A DNA stretch of 48,723 nt from Hortaea werneckii (Eukaryota > Ascomycota > Dothideomycetes > Mycosphaerellales > Teratosphaeriaceae): positions 1 through 48,723 of the forward strand of contig JBAOKB010000133.1 of assembly GCA_037044905.1 (NCBI GenBank). The letters run 5' to 3'. Both the position numbers and the translations under genes were made by a program. The notes beneath the pieces were generated by a model. It searched no databases. It was given only the letters and a program-made list of their open reading frames with translations, and had not been told where the DNA came from. Below, in pieces: positions 1 through 11,656 of this stretch; within the stretch, counting starts at the first letter, position 1, and every line of letters starts with the position of its first letter.

Positions 1-1001
1 CCCGGCCGCATATATCGGAATTGTTTTGGAGAACACTGAACCCTCCAATGCGATGTTTAACTGATTCATGGGTTTGCGACGAGAGAATGAGAGGCGACGG
101 AAATTTCTCCACGGCTTCTTTTTGACTTGGGTAGTTCATGCTTGGTGCACCTGTCAACTCATAGTGTAGGATATACAGATGGATGCATTCTCAGATGCCT
201 TGCCTGAGCCCGCTCAATCTAGACTATTATTATTGTCGCTTGCAGATAAAGGCCCACTTCACGTTTTCAACGTAGTTCACCAATTGTAGTCGCAAGGCGC
301 ACAGCTCTAGCTCGAGGTTGAGCCCTGAAAGCGTTCCGGTCTCTGCCGACTGTCAAGCGAACCTAATCATGGCCAGGTAGGAGTCATTTCACCACCTGCT
401 GGCGAGCTTGTCGGCGACGCCAGTCCTTGGCTTATTTGAGGAGTGTCTTTCTTTTTTTCCCTTGAGAGCGTGGAAGTAGATCAAGACAAGAGCTTGCGTC
501 ACGCGCGACATCTACCGGGACAGGCCAGAGAGGGCATTCGCCTTTTCCTCAGAGGCACATGCGCACATACCGAATCCTGCGCGAGAAGGCAGGCCGCGAA
601 GGTGCTTATTGGGTGGCCCCACATCGAACAGGGTTATATCCCGCGCCCATCACCGCGGACAGGGCAGCTTTCCGCGACCAGCAAGGAAGGGCCGAGCTAC
701 AACCTTTGCCCACCACCACACCTGCGGCACTCCCTGCAACGAGGCGCCAAGGGCTGTACCATAGCGCATGGCTTTTGCCGGGCATTAGCCTCTAGTCGTA
801 ATAGTGCTGCTTCGTGACGGAGCCCTCTGGCGGGCGCCGTATTACCAACACCTTCTCCCATATCCTCCACGTGGGACCCCAAACGTTCGCCCTTCCTGTC
901 ATCGATGCTGGTCGTGTGCGCACCTGCGAAAACGACGACGCGATCGGTGAGCGAAGCAAATCACGCTCAGCACTGACAGCGCCCACACCGGGACTGCCCA
1001 G
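1..1001. promoter_or_regulatory. Upstream and probable 5' leader region of areA
   Basis: I see no convincing gene here. The stretch precedes the areA start codon and probably holds its promoter and a long 5' leader. One AGATAA (HGATAR-type) GATA-factor site lies at 244-249, which could allow autoregulation, though a single six-base match is weak. Short ATG-initiated frames occur at 559-795, 768-788 and 905-976. If transcription starts upstream of them they would act as uORFs. The transcription start cannot be placed from sequence. Confidence 0.4.
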
Positions 1002-4000
1002 ATGCCGCAACAGGCTAGGACGCACCTGGCGAGCGTGGGGGGCAATGCTTTCGCAGAGGACTCGACGATCGACGCCGCCTCTGCCCATGCACCACCCGAT
1101 TCAGCGGACGCTGACCCGGTGAACACCGCCTCCTCGCCTCGCCGCGTGCATTTTCCACCGGGCTACGCCAACGACGACAGCTCCGGCTCTTCCTCTGCCA
1201 TCCAGTCATTGACTTCGGCGAGCACCCTCAGCACACTCGAGAGCAAGCTGGATCTATCGCCGACCGACGTCACCGCTCGCAAAGGCGTCTTGCAGGGCAC
1301 TTTCAACGGGGGCGGCTGGCAGGACGATGTGACCAGTCCGCAATCAGACCGCCCTGAAGAGATGTCCAAGAATGACCCTTTAGGTGCCCAAATTTGGAAA
1401 TTATATCACAAGACGAAGGGACAGCTGCCGAACTCGGAACGTCTGGAGAACCTGACTTGGCGAATGATGTCCATGAATCTACGTCGCAAAGAGCTTGCAA
1501 AACAACAAGGGTATGACTGTCATGTGCCGCCGCTCATGTGAATCAAAGTAGCTGACATGTGCTCGCCAGGCGTGTTGCGCATAACGCCGGCCAGAACCCA
1601 CCAAGCGGTATCGCGCAACTGCGCAAGTCGTCCGAACAAGTGAATAACGCCGAAAACGAGGATTGGATGAACTTGGATGACTTCATTGTGCCCTCGTCGA
1701 TAGGTACACCCGCAGGCGTGTCGCCGGCACCGTCGGGTGCAAGCGCAGTGGACACCGACTTCTCCGGCACCGCTGTGGCCTCTGCGATACCGATCAAGCA
1801 ACAGCAGCGCCTTCAAGACGACGAGTTCTCGACAGCCCGCGCCTCAGCACCGTCTGTGCCACCACTCGAACAGAACCGCGCCAACCAAGAGTTTGACTAT
1901 ATACCCAGACACGTGCGCAAAACTAGCATAGACGAGCGAAGGGTAAGTCCAGCATGTGAAGATATAATGCGAATACCGCTGATGCGTCGTAGCCTCCAAA
2001 ACGACGAGCAGACGCTTCGCCACAGGTTCCTCCTATGAACAACGCCGTCATGGTTTCTCACGATCCTATGGAAGAAGCTGCCTTGCACAACTATACTTTA
2101 GATGCCACGCCGACTTTCCAGCCGCAGGCACAACAACCTCAAGTGCCTTTCAACCTGAACACCTTTGACCTTGACAACGAGCCAATGATAAATTCTGCCG
2201 GGCCTATGCAACACCAGTTTTCCTTCTCGCCCGTTGGTTCTCCATTGTTCAACAACAGCGGCTTCAACCAGATGTATCCCGCCCAAAGCATGGGCCCGCC
2301 TCAAAGCATGTCGAGCTTCCAGTCACCCTCAACATCAGCGTATCCTTCAACCGTCTCAACCCCTCAGCCCATGCCCGAGAGTTCTGACATGTTCTTCGGC
2401 ATGCAGCCTCAATTCCATCACGGTCACGGGTCTATGCCAAACTTTCAACATAACCAACAACAGCCAAACTCGAGTCAGCAGCAACAATTCATGTTTAATC
2501 CGAACGGTGATCAAATGTTCAGCGCAATCTCTAGTAGCGCGCCCACGCACGGCGCGACGCAGCCGACATTCCAGATGCCCGGACCATTGGATATGCCGCA
2601 GCCGATGTCTAATGACTTCCAGCAACCTCATGGCATCCCGATCCCACGCCATGAGAACATGTTCACTTTTGGTGGCGACGAAGATGAGGACGATGATAGC
2701 ATGCAGCTTCATGATCCTTCGATGATGGGTCACCAGGCTTACTCGCCCATGGAAGATCCGGCTATGGAGACGGGCGGCTTTCATTGGGACCACACCTTGT
2801 CGAATCAATACAACCCCAGCTCTTCTCGATATCCTGGCGGACCGCCGAAGAAGGGAGTGACGATCGGGCCCACCGAGATGATACCACCTCGGGATTGGGG
2901 CAACTCTGGCGGGCTAGGTAGGAGTCATGGCTCGGCTGCCTCTGTTAGCGACTTCAGGAACCGGGGTGGAGATGCGAGGAATAAAAAGATCCCGCGCACG
3001 ACTTCAACACCGAACACTGCCGGCATGGCAACGGGAATGTTCTCTATCCGAACGCAGTCCTCACCTTCGTCCCCTCATGAGTCAACATTTGGCTCAACTG
3101 TACCTTCCCGGGCAGGAAGCCCTAGCAACGAAGGCGGTGCGCCTACTACGTGCACCAACTGCTTCACCCAGACTACCCCGCTATGGCGCCGGAACCCTGA
3201 GGGTAATCCTTTGTGCAACGCATGCGGACTCTTCCTGAAGTTACATGGAGTTGTGCGCCCTCTCAGCTTAAAGACTGATGTCACCAAGAAGCGCAACCGG
3301 GGCAGCGGCAACACAGGCCCAGTCGGACATTCGAGAAAGAAAGGCGCAAGCAGGAAGAATTCTGTTGCTCAGCAGCCCACAACTGCTACTACACCGACGT
3401 CCGCCAAGGGCAACGATGCTGACTCTCCAAGGTCAAATGCCGGCTCGGCAGGTACAGCCACAACCCCTGGGAGCTCGGGTGGCAGTGAAAAACCAGCCAA
3501 GACGGTAGTCGCTATTGCGCCTGGCCCACCGAAGCCTGTTTCGCAGCCACCGCCTATGGCCCCGACACGAACTATGGCTCCTAGGCGTGCCGCGAGGAGG
3601 CAGAGCAGGGCAAGCAATGCCGTCTTCCAGCCTGACACCGACATGGCTGACGCACCAAGCGAGGACGCCAACAGTCCTGGCAAAGAATCTAGCACAGGCT
3701 CTAGATCCAGTAAGCGGACCACGCCAGCCCCCATCGCACCTCAGCCGTCTGCAGCCGCTAGGCCTTCTACCTCCAGCCAACCCAATGCCGTCCCTATGCA
3801 GGCTCCTATGGGTCCGCAAGGGGGAGGCCAGCAACAAGCTCCGGCCGGTTTCAACTTCGACTCGAACCAATTCCAGCCTGCGTCGGTGCCAAACAGTTCT
3901 CAAGAAGGCTTCACCATGCCGAATGGGATGGAGATGCCGGCTTTTGACCCTAACATGGATCTAGGAGAGCTGCCTCCTGGCGTTCAGCCGGGCGTCATGA

Positions 4001-4041
4001 CTGGACCCCAGGAGTGGGAATGGTTGACTATGAGTCTGTGA
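1002..4041 (+). CDS. areA: AreA/NIT2-type GATA transcription factor, global nitrogen regulator
   Basis: The model joins exons 1002-1510, 1570-1942 and 1993-4041 (976 residues). It is a nuclear DNA-binding activator of nitrogen catabolic genes under nitrogen limitation. Residues 124-168 carry the conserved AreA N-terminal block (PLGAQIWKLYHKTK, then LENLTWRMM). An MNLDDFIVPSS segment follows in exon 2. The single GATA zinc finger has cysteines 681, 684, 702 and 705 (C-X2-C-X17-C-X2-C) with TPLWRRNPEG between the pairs, followed by a basic tail. The extreme C-terminus EWEWLTMSL is the family end that contacts the co-repressor NmrA. Intron 1 (59 bp) has a CTGAC branch point. Intron 2 (50 bp) ends at the first AG, because this restores the family sequence RRPPKRRA. 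Length is close to Aspergillus AreA, somewhat longer at the N-terminus. The start is the first in-frame ATG and its context is only moderate, so a different first exon is possible. Confidence 0.95.
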
Positions 4042-5318
4042 GCGCGAACCTCACAGGTCAATTGTGTGGAAACGATTTAGGAGCTTAGCGCTCCAGAGAG
4101 GTACAGCTTGGTGTGATACCAGGTTTCTGGCCGGAGGGAGAGTGACAGAGAACGTGGAAGAGCAAGTGAGAGCAGGAATGAGACCGACTTTCACAGAGTC
4201 AGACATTACGCGAACTGGAAAGGCGACACGAGATGAGGAAAGAGGGAGAACGATCACCACCACCACCACCACATACATGTTTTGACGACCCCTTTACCCC
4301 GGGAACAACCCGTGCGTTTCTTGAGGACTTATAGAAGCGAGCGTGCTTTGGGCTCCCCTTGAGATTGAAAGATACCCGCAACGCCACGGAACGTGGTGCT
4401 TGCCTTTGACTTGCCTTTGCCCTCTGCTTGTTTTTGGCAGGGTCAGAGAGTTACGATACCCCCTCCTATCCATCACCAAGTTTTACCCGGGCACCGATGG
4501 AAGCGCTCCCTCTCTCGCTAAAGAGAGGCAGCGCCGCGGTCACGTTTAACATTGGATGATGTTTTGCTTGTTTATAAGCCTTGCGAATATTAGACCGGAT
4601 ATTTTTTGTTCTTTTTCTTCTTCCTTTTCTCTGTTACAAGAGATCTTTTGTACATAGATGGGGATTTTTTTTTGGATGTTTCTAATTGGGACGAATGACC
4701 CCATTTTGATTGATTCTTGCGTTTTGAGCTATTGGGAGGGTTCTTGGGTAGTATGGCGTTTTTTTTTTTGTTTTTTTTGTTTTTTTTTAGGAAGCTGGAT
4801 CTGGTAGGGAGGGTTCGGTCGCTTTAGATTCTAGACATACTTTGATGAGATACGAATGATATCACTGATCTACAAATTAGGGGTTTCCTCTTTCTTGGTA
4901 TGCCGACATGGAGTTGGAAAGGCTCGGAGGACCATAATGGATACATAGTAGGCCGGGAGTAGTAGGTACGCCCGGGAATAGATGTCGAAGTAGTGCCTCA
5001 GGCATTTACACATGTTGCTGCAGCGACCGATGTTGTGCAGCTTCCCCGTTCGGCGCGCGTCATTGCTGGCTTCAGCGCCAGCAGACGATCCAACCCAGAC
5101 CTCCAGATTGTTTCACATCGTGGCTGTATTTACAACGGCGGATTACTCCCTTCCACAAATTCCAACCGTCTATACCATTTGTCTAATTGTCAACCCACCA
5201 GGATTTGACAACTTCGCACATTCGCTCCGTCGGCAGAACCCAATTCACCCCTCCCCCACGCTGGGAGCAAACGGACAACCGTTGAGAGATACCACGCCAC
5301 GTCCACGAGCGGCTGATA
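4042..5318. other. Intergenic region between areA and the Dbf2-type kinase
   Basis: I find no gene. The first part is presumably the areA 3' UTR. T-rich runs with interrupted T tracts lie at about 4600-4680 and 4760-4790. The last 200 bases are pyrimidine-rich and probably form the promoter and leader of the kinase gene. Short open frames here lack family resemblance. Confidence 0.5.
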
Positions 5319-7454
5319 ATGGCCGGCCAGCAGCACCCCGAGTTCGCTCTACCCATACCGCCGCCTCTCATCCACACCCGCTCCAACAATGACATGCGCT
5401 CCATGCCTGGAACGCCCAACCGCGAGCAAGATGCCCCTGGCTTCGTGTCGCCGGTTCAGACCCCTCAGGGTAGCCCGAGCAAGAACAGAATGCCGCCCGG
5501 CGCTTACGATCTACCGGACGTCTTCAGCAATGCGATGAAATTGATGCCAACCCAGGGTCAGCCGAATGGGAGGATGGCGCCGCTGTCGCCAAAGCAGCAG
5601 GGCTCAGCCCCCGGTTCGCCCGGCAAGGAGACATTCAATGGAGATCCCTTTGTCAGTCAAGATGCAAAAGCAGGAGCGATGCCAGGCAGCCCATTGAGGA
5701 AGCAGGGCAAGGAGAACACCCCGCCACCGAATCAGTCACGGCCGCAATTGCCGGAGAGGGCCAGTTTCGTGACCCAGGCAGCAGCGAGGAGACAAGAACC
5801 ATACAACACTCGAGATGACCATTCGCCGACGAGAACTCAGCGACATCAGCCAACATTCGCTGGCGGTTTGACGGCTGAGGATATTGAGAAGCTCCAGAAG
5901 CCAAACGTCAAGCGTCTAGCGAACGTGACGCAGCTCTACTTCCTAGATTACTACTTCGACTTACTCAACTACACGCACCAGCGGCAGAGAAGGCTACAAG
6001 CATTCAAAGCCCATAATCCGACTCCGAACGACGACACGCCTGCCCCTGAAGCAGAAAAGTATCAAGCGCTGTTGAAGGACTATCTTGGCCGGGAACGAGC
6101 CACGCTTCGACAGCGGCGTACTCGTATGAAGCATGGTGACTTCCAGATGCTGACCCAGATCGGTCAGGGTGGCTATGGTCAGGTTTACCTTGCTTCCAAG
6201 AAAGACACTCGCGAGATCTGCGCCCTGAAGGTCATGAGCAAGAAGCTGCTCTACAAACTCGACGAGATTCGGCACGTTCTGACTGAGCGTGACATTCTGA
6301 CCAACGCTAAGAGCGACTGGCTTGTGCGCCTTCTGTACGCCTTCCAAGACGAGAGCTCAATCTATCTGGCTATGGAATACGTGCCCGGTGGTGACTTCCG
6401 TACGCTTCTGAACAATACTGGCGTCTTGCACAACCGCCACGCTCGCTTCTACATATCCGAGATGTTCCTCTGTGTCGATGCCCTTCACAGCCTTGGCTAC
6501 ATCCATCGCGACCTCAAGCCCGAGAACTTCCTTATCGATGGCACCGGTCACGTCAAGCTGACCGACTTTGGTCTTGCTGCTGGTTTCCTAGCACCTGCCA
6601 AGATCGAGAGCATGCGGGTCAAGCTCTCCAACGTTGGCGAAACTCCTCTCGATCGAGTACCTTTCGGCGCCCCAACCGAATCTCGTTCCATTCGTGAGCG
6701 TCGGGAAGGCTACCGCAGCCTCCGGGAGCGTGAGGTCAACTACGCCAAATCCATTGTCGGCTCTCCTGATTACATGGCACCTGAAGTCCTTAAGGGAGAC
6801 GAATACGACTTCACAGTCGACTACTGGTCCCTCGGCTGCATGCTCTTCGAAGCGCTCGCCGGCTACCCGCCCTTCGCAGGTGCCACGGTCGATGAGACGT
6901 GGCAGAACCTCAAGCGCTGGCAACACGTGCTCCGCAAGCCCGAATACGAGGACCCGAACTACTTCCTAAGCCGTCGCACATGGGACCTGATCACACGTCT
7001 CATCGCTCCCAAATCCATGCGTCTGAGAGGCATCAAGCAGGTGCAGAACCACGAGTACTTCAGAGAAGTGCGATGGGACAACCTGAGACAGGAACGTGCG
7101 CCTTTCGTCCCGGAGCTGGACAGCGAGACGGACGCAGGCTACTTCGACGACTTCGGAAGCGAGAAGGATATGGCCAAGTATAAGGAAGTTATGGACAAGC
7201 AGGAAGCGCTGGAGCGCATGGCCGATCGCGAGGGCAAGATGGAACGCAGCCTTTTCGTCGGTTTCACTTTCAGGTATGTCTCTCAGCACTCTCTCAATTT
7301 CCTCCGCATCGTGCGTTTGAGAATTTCCCGCTGACATTGTTATAGACACCGCAAGCCCGCTGTCGAGGAGAACGGTCGCCCCGCTAGCCCGCGAAAGCCC
7401 CTTAGCAATCTGACTGAGGACCCGGCGCAGGAGGACTTTGGCACCATCATCTAG
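5319..7454 (+). CDS. dbf2: NDR-family serine/threonine kinase, Dbf2/Sid2/SidB type
   Basis: Exons 5319-7273 and 7346-7454 encode 687 residues. The Dbf2/Sid2 kinase is the terminal kinase of the mitotic exit or septation initiation network and acts with Mob1 at spindle poles and the septum. Residues 1-185 are disordered and rich in Pro, Ser and Gly. The following region (LQKPNVKRLANVTQLYFLDYY) is the Mob1-binding domain. The kinase has a glycine loop starting near G282, catalytic K304, HRD at 396-398 and DFG beginning at D416. A long insert typical of NDR kinases precedes the activation segment SIVGSPDYMAPE. The C-terminal hydrophobic motif FVGFTFRHR has its phospho-acceptor at T650. The 72-bp intron has a CTGAC branch point and falls directly after this motif. 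The family call is firm. Dbf2 is preferred over Cot1/Cbk1 because of the N-terminal block and the VDYWSLGCMLFEALAGYPPF region. Confidence 0.95.
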
Positions 7455-7952
7455 ATGGAAGCTGGGGATATGGAGGATTACTGCCGGGGTAGAGCGTATG
7501 CGTTCGGGGCAGGGGTGCATTAGCCGGGAAATGGAATTGGCGGGATGGCGTTTGTCTGCGTTCGATTTTGTTCTATTCCCGGAATGAGGGGTTTTCAGGG
7601 GGTTTCAAAGGTATCGGGGCGCGAGCGCATAATGAAATACGACGAATGCGCAGCTTGTGCGAGTGGACGGGCTTGGTTGGGACCATCCGATGCGTGGTTC
7701 TTTTTGTTCCTCGACGATATTTTTTTCTTATCATGTGTGAGTTGCTTTCGCTTCGTTGGTGTATGTAGTTCTACAAGCCAGTTTTGCTTTGCTCACGATT
7801 GCGGATATGTTGTGAAGACTGTCTTCGGAGACACAGTTATCAGTTTTTTGTTATTCGTTTCGCGAAGTAGCAGCCACAGATGTGCTAATAGCGCGCTTAC
7901 TGTTGTTCCCGCAGACATAAGCTCCTACATCGATTTCTCTGTCTTGAGAGGA
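7455..7952. other. Convergent 3' region
   Basis: This stretch separates the 3' ends of the kinase gene (plus) and the oxidoreductase gene (minus) and should hold both 3' UTRs. A plus-strand frame beginning at 7545 runs through it and into the oxidoreductase 3' end. It has no recognisable content, so I treat it as chance. Confidence 0.5.
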
Positions 7953-9228
7953 TCAGATCTCAATCACCAGTTTCCCTATTTGTTTGCCTTCCCAAAGATA
8001 TTGAAGCGCTTCTTCAGCCCTATCAAACGACCACACCGAGTCAATAATGTCGTCTAACCGTATCCGCGTAGCTGTCAGGGCTCTGCACAAATCATTTAGG
8101 TCGGACTTGGAGCCTGCGTTGATGCCTCTGGAGACAAATGTCAGCTTTGGAAGGGGGGAATTAGGACGTGTTGGATCCATCACGAAGCCCCTTACCTCAG
8201 CACAATCCTCCTATCAATCAACAGAGGCAATACCTCCGGCGCATCGTCAAACCTCTTCCGGTCGAGATACCCGACTTGGCTGACGATCCCGCCGCGACGA
8301 GTGCATTTCATGCTTTTGAGCAACGTCCCTGGACCTCCGTTCTCTATCACGATGTCGACGCCCTCGCCGTCGGTGTGCTGTAGCACTTCCTCGTGCCAAG
8401 CGGGATTCTGGGAGTAGTTTACCAGCTCGATCCTGGACGCCCCTTCCTTTGCGAATTTCTCGGAGATCTGGTTCAGCTTCTCGTCGCTGGAGGAGGTCAG
8501 GATGATGCGTAGTCCTTTGGCTTGGGCGAGCTTTAGTGCGAACATTGATACGCCTCCGGTCCCTTTGATTTAACATGCCGTAAGAGTAAGCCCGGCGTCT
8601 TGACCAAATACCGTGACGTCTCGGTTTGTTTTTGTCAAGTGGACCTACCTTGTATAAGCACACCCTGTCCCGTTTCAGCCCCTTTCAACGCCGACCACGC
8701 CGTCACCCCAGCGCAGGGCACAGTACTCGCCTCGACCCAGCTGAGGTGGGCAGGCAGCCGACCCAGGACTTTCTCGTCGTAGACTAGATAGTCGGCCAGA
8801 ACGCCATCCTCGTCCGCCGCAAGCCAGGACCGCGAGGATTCTCGGCCAGTGAGGTTCGCCGTGTCGATGTTCGGCGCCACCCTGTCGCCTACTCGAAGGT
8901 TTTGTACTTCCTGGCCAGTGGCAATCACTTCGCCAGCCGCATCATTGCAGATAATGCCATGCGGCGTGACGGGCCAGGGGTTGCCGCCGTGCGCTATGTT
9001 GGCATCGCGGTAGTTTAACGCGACTGCATGGACTTTGACTAGGATTTCGGTTGCTTGCAGGGAGGAGGGTAGTGGTTCGGTGACTAGTTTGATTTTGGGG
9101 GTACCGATATAATCGTCAGTCCGGCGATATGCTCGGCGACTTGTGACGTTCGGAGGAGTAGCCTCCATGGTTCTCAGATCCGACTCCAAGCAGTAGTTGT
9201 CTTTTGTCGTCATTAAGGATTCTGCCAT
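7953..9228 (-). CDS. Zinc-independent MDR oxidoreductase (quinone-reductase/alcohol-dehydrogenase-like)
   Basis: Exons on the minus strand are 9228-8649, 8562-8196 and 8127-7953, giving 373 residues. The protein belongs to the medium-chain dehydrogenase/reductase superfamily. It has a GroES-like N-terminal domain (VKVHAVALNYRDANI, then GEVIATGQEV and VGDRVAPN). The Rossmann domain carries the NADP-binding loop GTGGVS at about 194-199, created by splicing of the first intron. The C-terminus ends SFDRAEEALQYLWEGKQIGKLVIEI, typical of the family. I see no structural or catalytic zinc cysteine set, which favours a quinone oxidoreductase-like enzyme. The substrate cannot be named. Introns are 86 and 68 bp. 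The first 20 residues look unconserved, so M21 (codon 9168-9166) is an alternative start. It is divergent from the hydrolase gene beginning at 9684. Confidence 0.9.
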
Positions 9229-9683
9229 ATATACCAGGTTGAGGGTCTACATTATTAAGCGCCATTGGCAGATGCAGTGATTTCCAAGCATTGCCCTTGA
9301 CGCCAGAGGTTTGCACGTGAGCCCTTCTCATCAGAACCCTGGTCTCATCTTACAGATCGCGACTTCACTTGCTTTTCTCTGACCACGTGTGTCGTCATTC
9401 ATTGGGAGTGTTGGCTCTATCGTGTCTCCTTGGCTATCCAATGCAGCTATGGAGGTGCGAGACGACATGCTTACCAAGCAGATCCTTCGCTCCATTTGGG
9501 TTATCATAGATAAGTACCCTGGTATTTTTGCTGAAATTGTAGACTCATCTTGCAGCATTTGACACATTCGCTCTAGATATTAACATACGAAAGTGTTCAG
9601 GGGAATATTAGTTGAAGAAGGAGAGGGGAAAAAAAAAGGAAAGGAAAAGGGAAAGGAAAAGCAAAAGGAATTAAAGCTCGACT
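9229..9683. promoter_or_regulatory. Shared divergent promoter of the oxidoreductase and hydrolase genes
   Basis: About 455 bases separate two divergent start codons. An almost pure purine tract of A/G repeats at about 9611-9671 ends just before the hydrolase ATG and probably lies in its leader. No other element is evident. Confidence 0.45.
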
Positions 9684-10703
9684 ATGGATTTACCACTCAC
9701 CTTCCACTTTCAAGGCTGGGACATCCGCTACAACCTCCTAAGGTCTGCCGAGAGCGATCGGGCATCCACCAAAGAGCCCAAAAGCGTCGTCTTCGTTCAC
9801 GGAACACCCTGGTCTTCAGTAGTCTTCCAACCTCTCATCGAAACTCTCCTAGCAAAGGGACCGTATCAAATCCTCGTGTACGACCTACCCGGCTATGGAC
9901 AATCACAAAAATATCGTCGTCCTGGCGACCCAACGCAACCATCCCAAGTCGCTACGGCAACAGCAACAACAACCACATACTTTCCAGGCGACACGAGTGT
10001 AAAATTCCAAGCAGAAGCTCTAGCTGCTTTACTCTCCTCAGTCCATCTCCACTCCTCAAAAGGAAACGCTAATGCAGGTAATACCCCCAGCCTTCCTGCA
10101 ATCATAGCCCACGACATCGCCGGCGCAATCGTTCTCCGCGCCCACTTGCTCCATGGCTGCGACTTCGCTTCCATGCTCTTAATGGACACCAATGCCGTCC
10201 TGCCCTGGGGCGATGGGTTCTACAAGCTCGTGCGGTCAGAACCGCAGACGTTCGTGCAATTGCCTCCGAAGATTTTCGAGGCGGTCGTGAGTGCTGTGGT
10301 GCAGAGTGCTTGTTTTAATCCCGGGGTTCTGAAGAGCGGGTGGGAAGATAAGCTTACGGCGCCTTGGGTCGATGCCGGACTGGAGTCTTCGAGCGGTGAG
10401 AAGGGGAGAGGGACAGGAGGAGAGGGAGAAAGGCAGAGGAGTTTTGTTCGCCAGATTGCGCAGGCTAATGATGGTGATGTGGCGGAAATGCTTGAGGGGA
10501 ACATGTACGAGAAGGTAAGGTGTCAGGTGAAGGTTTTGTGGGGCGAGAGTGATACGTGGATTCCAAGGGAGAAGATTGAACGGCTGATTGAGATGTTGGG
10601 AGACAAGGTCAAGGAGGTTGCGTTCATTCCTGAGGCAGGACATCTCGTTATGCTCGATCAGCCAGGGCGGGTGGCGGTGGAGGTGTACGACTGGTTGAAT
10701 TAA
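9684..10703 (+). CDS. Alpha/beta hydrolase, epoxide-hydrolase/haloalkane-dehalogenase-like
   Basis: This is a single-exon gene of 339 residues. The alpha/beta hydrolase fold is clear. An oxyanion-hole loop VVFVHGTPW lies at 36-43 and YDLPGYGQS at 66-74. The nucleophile elbow AHDIAGAI places Asp144 where serine hydrolases have Ser. The acid is probably D290 (WGESDTW). The catalytic histidine is H320 in PEAGHLVMLDQP. An Asp nucleophile is known from epoxide hydrolases and haloalkane dehalogenases, so hydrolysis of an epoxide or related small molecule is likely, but the substrate is unknown. A low-complexity Thr-rich segment at about 90-100 and a Gly/Glu-rich one at about 235-250 are loop insertions. 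The initiating ATG follows a purine-rich leader. The neighbouring divergent oxidoreductase might act on the same compound, which is inference only. Confidence 0.88.
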   Translation: MDLPLTFHFQGWDIRYNLLRSAESDRASTKEPKSVVFVHGTPWSSVVFQPLIETLLAKGPYQILVYDLPGYGQSQKYRRPGDPTQPSQVATATATTTTYFPGDTSVKFQAEALAALLSSVHLHSSKGNANAGNTPSLPAIIAHDIAGAIVLRAHLLHGCDFASMLLMDTNAVLPWGDGFYKLVRSEPQTFVQLPPKIFEAVVSAVVQSACFNPGVLKSGWEDKLTAPWVDAGLESSSGEKGRGTGGEGERQRSFVRQIAQANDGDVAEMLEGNMYEKVRCQVKVLWGESDTWIPREKIERLIEMLGDKVKEVAFIPEAGHLVMLDQPGRVAVEVYDWLN

Positions 10704-11656
10704 CCCAGCGAGGAGGTTAGCGCTGGGGGTTCATGATCTGATTCGGCATTATAGGCTGTGAAAAGCACGCAAACGAGCCCAACGAGCATTTCAGTGTGAC
10801 TGACTTTAGAGATGTCCTTGCCTATCGTAGGAGCTGCAATGAGGCAGGTCAAATCAGAGTTTTAATCATTCGCCCTTCACTTTCTCATAGCCCTGAATGG
10901 TCCATCCTGAAAATCTCGCTTGCTCGTCGCCAGGCGCTTACTGTTCTCGTCGTCTAGCGCAACCAAGCCTTGTAACGTCGCTGTCGCAGTTTGCCTCCGA
11001 AGATGGGTCGCCACCCGGAAGCGCTGCATCGAAAACCTCATCATGTATTGATCGACTGCTTCGGCTGCTCAAAGGATTACGTGCATTGACATTGCCGTAG
11101 CGCTCCAAGTCCCTGTCAAACTCCGTCTCTTCAGACATTGTCCCCGTCCATCACCAGGCCCCTATCCTTTCGCAGCCTAACTCTCGCCTCCCGGTGAGAA
11201 CTTGCTTTCAAACCTGCTGTTGTCGTTCAACGCCTCGATCCTGTCTGATCTTTTTAGGTTCCATTTACAAGCTGGATTTCGCAATTGCGCCTCGCAATCG
11301 CTGTATCACGTTCTTGTTTCTACTGATAGAACTTCGCCCAAAGTCGGTCTTTCCATGTTGTGGTCTTGTGCATCTCCAAGGCGAGCTGTATTTTTTGGTT
11401 GACCAAATTGTCGACCAGTGCAGAACATGCAACACTTCCAATAAATATCTCGGTCGCAGGCCAGGAATTAGGCCTGATGGAAAGTCTGCACAGCCTCCCC
11501 TTCCGTCCTGTCCGCCGGATCTGCTTCGCTCGGTGCCCCTTAGCCTATTGTGTAGAACCTGCACTGAACGACGATATCGCTTCAAGTCAATCAAGCTCAC
11601 CCGCGGGAATGTTGCATATCCGTCCCGAAGAGCTTCTTGACCTGCGCATAGACCTT
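10704..11656. other. Intergenic region with no recognised gene
   Basis: The stretch lies between the 3' ends of the hydrolase (plus) and HSK3 (minus). Several frames of 60-180 codons occur on both strands. The longest plus-strand frame (11360-11890) lacks an ATG at its start, overlaps HSK3 antisense and has no domain I recognise. I see nothing else. Confidence 0.45.
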
